A stretch of DNA of 64,000 nucleotides from Corynebacterium kroppenstedtii. Lineage in GTDB: Bacteria > Actinomycetota > Actinomycetes > Mycobacteriales > Mycobacteriaceae. The notes beneath the pieces were generated by a model. It was not told where the DNA came from, ran no database searches, and saw nothing but the letters and a program-made list of their open reading frames with translations. Positions 60,529 to 64,000 of the stretch are shown one piece after another. Within the stretch, counting starts at the first letter, position 1, and each line of letters begins with the position of its first letter. Where the stretch lies: positions 71,426-135,425 of the forward strand of contig NZ_QFRA01000006.1 in the NCBI RefSeq assembly GCF_003243515.1. The letters are read 5' to 3'. Position numbers and translations under genes: made by a program.

Positions 60529-62178
60529 ATGAGTACAGTCGCGGAGGAAAGCGCCCGACGCCGAACATTCGCAGTGATTGCACACCCCGACGCTGGTAAA
60601 TCCACACTCACCGAGGCGCTAGCCCTTCACGCCCACGTGATCGCCGAGGCGGGGGCTGTTCATGGCAAGGCCGGCCGCAAGTCCACCGTGTCGGACTGGA
60701 TGGAGATGGAAAAAGATCGTGGTATTTCCATCGCCTCGTCGGCCCTCCAGTTCGAGTATCTGCCCGAAAATGCACCGAAAGGCACGGAGCCCTACGTCAT
60801 TAATTTAGTTGATACCCCTGGTCACGCGGACTTTTCGGAGGACACCTACCGTGTGCTCACCGCTGTGGATGCTGCCGTCATGCTCATCGACGGCGCGAAG
60901 GGGCTGGAGCCGCAGACGCTCAAGCTGTTCCGGGTGTGTAAAGCGCGTGGCCTTCCTATCATCACGGTGATCAACAAGTGGGACCGCCCGGGCCGCGCTC
61001 CCCTCGAACTCATGGACGAGATCGTCGACGAAATTGGCCTGCAGCCGACACCGCTGTTTTGGCCCGTCGGAATGGCTGGGGACTTCCACGGCCTCGCCCG
61101 GCGCGACGCCGACGGTGACGTCACGGAATATATTCACTTCTTGCGCACCGCGGGTGGCTCAACGATCGCCCCGGAGGAGCACTACTCCCCTGACGAGGCA
61201 TCATCGAAAGAAGGCAACGTGTGGGACACCGCGGTCGAAGAGTGCGAGCTTCTCACCATGGACGGTGCCATCCATGACCAGGAGCTTTTCCTAGACTGCA
61301 CCACCTCTCCTGTGGTGTTCGCGTCGGCAATGTTGAATTTTGGTGTTCACCAGATTTTGGACCTGCTGTGCCAGCTTGCTCCTGAGCCGGGGCCGCGGAA
61401 AACAGATCCCAAGGTTCTCGAATCAGCAGGCAAGGCGACGGGGGCGATCGACACGGAGCGTTCACCGGAAGATCCTTTTTCCGGCGTGATTTTTAAGGTC
61501 CAGGCGGGCATGGATACTCATCACCGCGACAAGCTTGCCTTTATGCGGGTGGTTTCGGGCGAGTTCGATCGCGGGATGCAGGTTACTCATGCGCAATCTG
61601 GCCGCTCATTTTCGACGAAATACGCGCTAACCGTGTTTGGGCGGACAAGGTCGACGGTCGAAACGGCGTACCCCGGCGACATTGTGGGGCTCGTTAACGC
61701 GGGGTCATTAGCTCCTGGTGACACGATTTATGAGGGCACGAAGGTGCAATTTGCCCCCATGCCCCAGTTCGCGCCGGAGAATTTCCGGACGTTACGTGCT
61801 CGCTCGCTGGGCAAATACAAGCAGTTCCGCAAAGCGCTGGAGCAGTTGTCGTCAGAGGGCGTGGTGCAGATTCTCCGCAACGACGCTCGTGGCGACGCCG
61901 CGCCGGTGATGGCTGCCGTCGGCCCCATGCAGTTCGAGGTCATGCAGGCCCGGATGGCGAACGAGTACAACGTCGAAACGGAAACGAGCCCCGTACCGTA
62001 TTCGGTAGCTCGGCGTACCGATCACGAGTCCGCCCCGGAGCTCAACCGCCAGCGCGGTGTGGAGGTGTTCACCCGTGATGATGGCGAGCTCATTGCCCTA
62101 TTCGGCGACAAGTGGAAACTGCAATTCATAGAGCGCGAGCACCCGGAGTTCACGCTCGAGCCAATGGTCGCTGACTAG
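60529..62178 (+). CDS. prfC: Peptide chain release factor 3
   Basis: RF3 is a translational GTPase that frees RF1 or RF2 from the ribosome after termination. The 549 residues show G1 AVIAHPDAGKSTLTEALA (about 15-32), switch II region NLVDTPGHADFSEDTYRVLT (about 90-109), and G4 ITVINKWDRPGRAPLELMDE (about 145-164). The RF3-specific domains follow, with PVGMAGDFHGLARRDADGDV (about 178-197), VIFKVQAGMDTHHRDKLAFM (about 322-341), and PMQFEVMQARMANEYNVETE (about 465-484). A promoter with TATCAT lies at about 60402. GAGAGGAAAAGGAACG precedes ATG 60529. Confidence 0.96.
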   Translation: MSTVAEESARRRTFAVIAHPDAGKSTLTEALALHAHVIAEAGAVHGKAGRKSTVSDWMEMEKDRGISIASSALQFEYLPENAPKGTEPYVINLVDTPGHADFSEDTYRVLTAVDAAVMLIDGAKGLEPQTLKLFRVCKARGLPIITVINKWDRPGRAPLELMDEIVDEIGLQPTPLFWPVGMAGDFHGLARRDADGDVTEYIHFLRTAGGSTIAPEEHYSPDEASSKEGNVWDTAVEECELLTMDGAIHDQELFLDCTTSPVVFASAMLNFGVHQILDLLCQLAPEPGPRKTDPKVLESAGKATGAIDTERSPEDPFSGVIFKVQAGMDTHHRDKLAFMRVVSGEFDRGMQVTHAQSGRSFSTKYALTVFGRTRSTVETAYPGDIVGLVNAGSLAPGDTIYEGTKVQFAPMPQFAPENFRTLRARSLGKYKQFRKALEQLSSEGVVQILRNDARGDAAPVMAAVGPMQFEVMQARMANEYNVETETSPVPYSVARRTDHESAPELNRQRGVEVFTRDDGELIALFGDKWKLQFIEREHPEFTLEPMVAD

Positions 62179-62222
62179 TCGCGGCCGCACTCACCTCGGC
62201 CACTTCATTTACGGCGCCTTAT

Positions 62223-63293
62223 TTACGACGCGAACGTTTCGGCAAACCTGTCTGTTGCCGATACCAATGTCGACGTTGTTTCTTCCTCATACGACGCATG
62301 TCCGGACGTCGGTGACCACACGAATGTGGCTTCCGGCCAGGCTTGGTGCAGCTGCCACGCTGTAATGGGCGGGCACACAACGTCGTAACGACCTTGGGCG
62401 ATAACAGCAGGAATATCGCGGATCTTATCGACGTCGCGCAAAAGCTGCCCTTCCTCGAGGAACCCGTGATTGACGAAATAGTGGTTCTCGATGCGCGCGA
62501 AGGCTAAGGCGAACCGTTCGTCTTCGTGGGTATCGGTGGGCTGTTCGTGCAGGTAGGACGTCGATCCTTCCCACACGCTCCACGCCCGGGCGGCGGCGAC
62601 AACTGTGTCGTGATCGTCCGACCGCAGCAGTTCGTGGTAGACGTCGATGAGGTTGACGTCGGGAAAGTGTGTCATTCCAGCCGGGTTGAGCGGTTCCGGT
62701 TTTTTATCGTCGGGAATGACAGAGAGGAAGCGCTCCCACTTGTCCGGGAACATGTAGGCCGCGCCGCCGTTGTAGTACCAATCGAGCTCGGTCCGTCGCA
62801 GCATAAAAATGCCACGAAGGATGATCGCCAGGGTTCGTTCTGGGTGGGCCTGGATGTACGCCAGCGACAAGGTGGAACCCCATGATCCACCGAAAACCAC
62901 CCACTTCTCGATGCCTAAGGTTTCGCGAATCGCTTCGATATCACCAATCAATTCGGAGGTGGTGTTCACCGAGAGTTCTGCGTCGATGTTGGTATCGGGA
63001 TCGGCCAGGTGTGGGGTTGATTTTCCACATCCGCGCTGGTCAATGAGAATAATCCGGTACTTGTCGGGGTTGAAGAAACGAGCCTCCTTGGCTGAGGTTC
63101 CTCCACCTGGGCCGCCGTGAATAAAGACGGCAGGAATGCCCTTCGGATTTCCGTACTCGGCGTAAGCAATGTGCTGGGCGCTCGCTGGGGAGTCAGGATC
63201 TACCGGTCGTTCGACGGTTCCCTCATTGAATGGGGTCGTCTCCGGATAGAGACCTTTTTGTACTGTCGCGATCTGGACGTCGTGTGAATTCAT
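62223..63293 (-). CDS. pip: Prolyl aminopeptidase
   Basis: This alpha/beta-hydrolase serine peptidase removes N-terminal Pro from peptides (family S33). From ATG 63293 (GGTGGG just upstream) the protein has 356 residues. The order is PAVFIHGGPGGGTSAKEARF (about 55-74; oxyanion loop HGGPGG), RIILIDQRGCGKSTPHLADP (about 83-102), and the nucleophile elbow VVFGGSWGSTLSLAYIQAHP (about 132-151; GGSWGS Ser). A helical cap with LDWYYNGGAAYMFPDKWERF follows. Catalytic Asp lies in GRYDVVCPP and His in SGHASYEEE (about 331-339). It converges with prfC. The upstream GTG at 63302 is a less likely start. Confidence 0.94.
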   Translation of the reverse strand: MNSHDVQIATVQKGLYPETTPFNEGTVERPVDPDSPASAQHIAYAEYGNPKGIPAVFIHGGPGGGTSAKEARFFNPDKYRIILIDQRGCGKSTPHLADPDTNIDAELSVNTTSELIGDIEAIRETLGIEKWVVFGGSWGSTLSLAYIQAHPERTLAIILRGIFMLRRTELDWYYNGGAAYMFPDKWERFLSVIPDDKKPEPLNPAGMTHFPDVNLIDVYHELLRSDDHDTVVAAARAWSVWEGSTSYLHEQPTDTHEDERFALAFARIENHYFVNHGFLEEGQLLRDVDKIRDIPAVIAQGRYDVVCPPITAWQLHQAWPEATFVWSPTSGHASYEEETTSTLVSATDRFAETFAS

Positions 63294-63422
63294 GGTTCCC
63301 ACCTAACCACATTGGCGGCTCATCGCGCGGCCACTGACCAGCTCGCTCGCGTCACTGCCTGTTTCTTGCAGCACACATGCGTTTCACAGCTTTTAAGTAA
63401 CAATTTTGTTTCGAGAACTTCT

Positions 63423-63449
63423 AAAAGTTGCACACATTGTGCAACTTTT
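63423..63449. promoter_or_regulatory. Perfect 11-bp-arm palindrome before the MMPL gene
   Basis: AAAAGTTGCAC and GTGCAACTTTT are perfect complements with a 5-base spacer. It lies between the divergent starts of pip (63293) and the MMPL gene (63549). The flanking A- and T-runs also fit a small hairpin terminator, but neither gene ends here, so an operator or attenuator is more likely. Confidence 0.6.
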
Positions 63450-63548
63450 TCTACTGTGGCTACGTCCTCCTCCTACGCGTCAAAGTAATGCGGTCCGCGT
63501 AGTGCTCCTGTAGGAGATAATCACCCCTCTAAGAAAGGCTGGCTACCT

Positions 63549-64000
63549 ATGGCGCGGTTTCTTTACCGTGTAGGCACTGCTGCCTACAAGCACAAATGGC
63601 GATTTATCGCTGTGTGGCTACTCATCCTCATAGGGATGGGCGCGGCATCAGCTGCTCTATCATCCACAACAAGCTCCGCTTTCTCGATCCCTGGTATTGA
63701 GAGCGAAAAAGCTCAAAACACCATGAAGGAGCGCTTCCTTGGGGCAGAAGACCAAATCACTGCCCCCACCGGCACGCTTGTCTTTCAGGCCGAAAATGGG
63801 AAGAAGCTCACTGATCCCGACGAGCAACAAGCGGTCAACGACACTCTGTCTAAGCTCAAAGATGCAGACATTCTGAAGTCTTCCGATTCGATGGTGGATC
63901 CTGCTACAGCTGCCGCAGGCACTACTCAGAAGATTACGGAAGTCGGCAAGCAACAACAATTGCCGGATGATCAGATTGCCAAAAATGTTCAGTCGGTCTC
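63549..64000 (+). CDS. MMPL-family transporter (3' end outside window)
   Basis: This is the first 150 codons of a large RND-type lipid/drug transporter. ATG 63549 follows AAGAAAGG. Residues 1-16 are cytosolic and basic, KWRFIAVWLLILIGMGAASA (about 16-35) is the first membrane helix, then the outer porter domain starts: SAFSIPGIESEKAQNTMKER (about 42-61), PTGTLVFQAENGKKLTD, and a Gln/Lys-rich helical stretch near the right edge. GIESEKAQ is the MMPL N-terminal motif. In corynebacteria such proteins export mycolate-type lipids or drugs. It ends at the window edge, so the rest is not known. Confidence 0.85.
   Translation, partial: MARFLYRVGTAAYKHKWRFIAVWLLILIGMGAASAALSSTTSSAFSIPGIESEKAQNTMKERFLGAEDQITAPTGTLVFQAENGKKLTDPDEQQAVNDTLSKLKDADILKSSDSMVDPATAAAGTTQKITEVGKQQQLPDDQIAKNVQSV

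Noticed and set aside
1..64000. CRISPR array, insertion sequence, prophage or defence island
   Set aside because: No regularly spaced repeats, transposase, integrase, phage structural gene or recognisable defence domain was seen; the gene order is core chromosome apart from the first 6 kb and the 35-40 kb area.

Overview
The window is chromosomal DNA of a Corynebacterium-type actinobacterium. Evidence: mycothiol S-conjugate amidase (mca); a class II GlpX fructose bisphosphatase beside a DUF4245 gene; a short-chain Z-isoprenyl diphosphate synthase; an NSS transporter with a MetS-type small partner (metP-metS); a DtxR-box promoter; and a gene order (pth, rplY, prs, glmU, tRNA-Gln, TetR, mfd, mazG, lytic transglycosylase, eno, divIC, DUF501, ppx) that matches the mycobacterial and corynebacterial core chromosome. 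A lipophilic species such as C. kroppenstedtii is a plausible guess, but it is not proven by anything here.

Layout. 1-6.1 kb: an accessory minus-strand sugar locus (ROK kinase, MFS sugar porter, SIS-domain sugar-phosphate protein, class II aldolase, DeoR regulator). It sits behind a leaderless promoter overlapped by a large palindromic operator, and several of its genes carry lesions; an alcohol-dehydrogenase ruin lies beside it. 6.2-19 kb: ychF, metP-metS, two tandem AI-2E family permeases, a DUF6542-like membrane protein, xseA-xseB, DUF4245, glpX, fumC. 18.7-26.1 kb: a TetR/DHA2 efflux pair, a GNAT enzyme, a LysR-effector-domain protein divergent from DUF5997, a broken enoyl-CoA hydratase with an acyl-CoA dehydrogenase, then a gene-poor stretch with an iron-type (DtxR) promoter and a very strong hairpin. 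26.1-34.4 kb: pncA-glyA, coaA, and the mca / membrane protein / DAHP synthase / uppS cluster, DUF4307, greA. 34.5-40.4 kb: a Bax-inhibitor-like protein, a lipoprotein, a secreted glycine-zipper peptide, about 0.9 kb without a recognisable gene, and an ascorbate-type PTS (EIIA-EIIB fusion plus EIIC). 40.7-56.6 kb: tRNA-Leu(UAA) and the conserved block from ppx to pth. 56.6-64 kb: a Cys-rich protein, a frameshifted malic enzyme, a nitronate monooxygenase, prfC, prolyl aminopeptidase and the start of an MMPL transporter.

A theme is single-base damage: six single-base frameshifts in five genes that otherwise read as full length (aldolase, sugar porter, enoyl-CoA hydratase twice, lytic transglycosylase, malic enzyme), one late nonsense codon (SIS gene) and one heavily decayed pseudogene. 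The sequence alone cannot tell true gene decay from base-calling error; resequencing would.

No CRISPR array, insertion sequence, prophage, toxin-antitoxin or recognisable defence system was seen. The most unusual items are the DUF501-Ppx fusion, the operator-in-spacer leaderless promoter of the sugar locus, the DtxR-box promoter feeding a transcript of about 280 nt with no known product, the secreted two-cysteine glycine-zipper peptide, the class I-shaped tRNA-Leu(UAA), and a long rplY leader.
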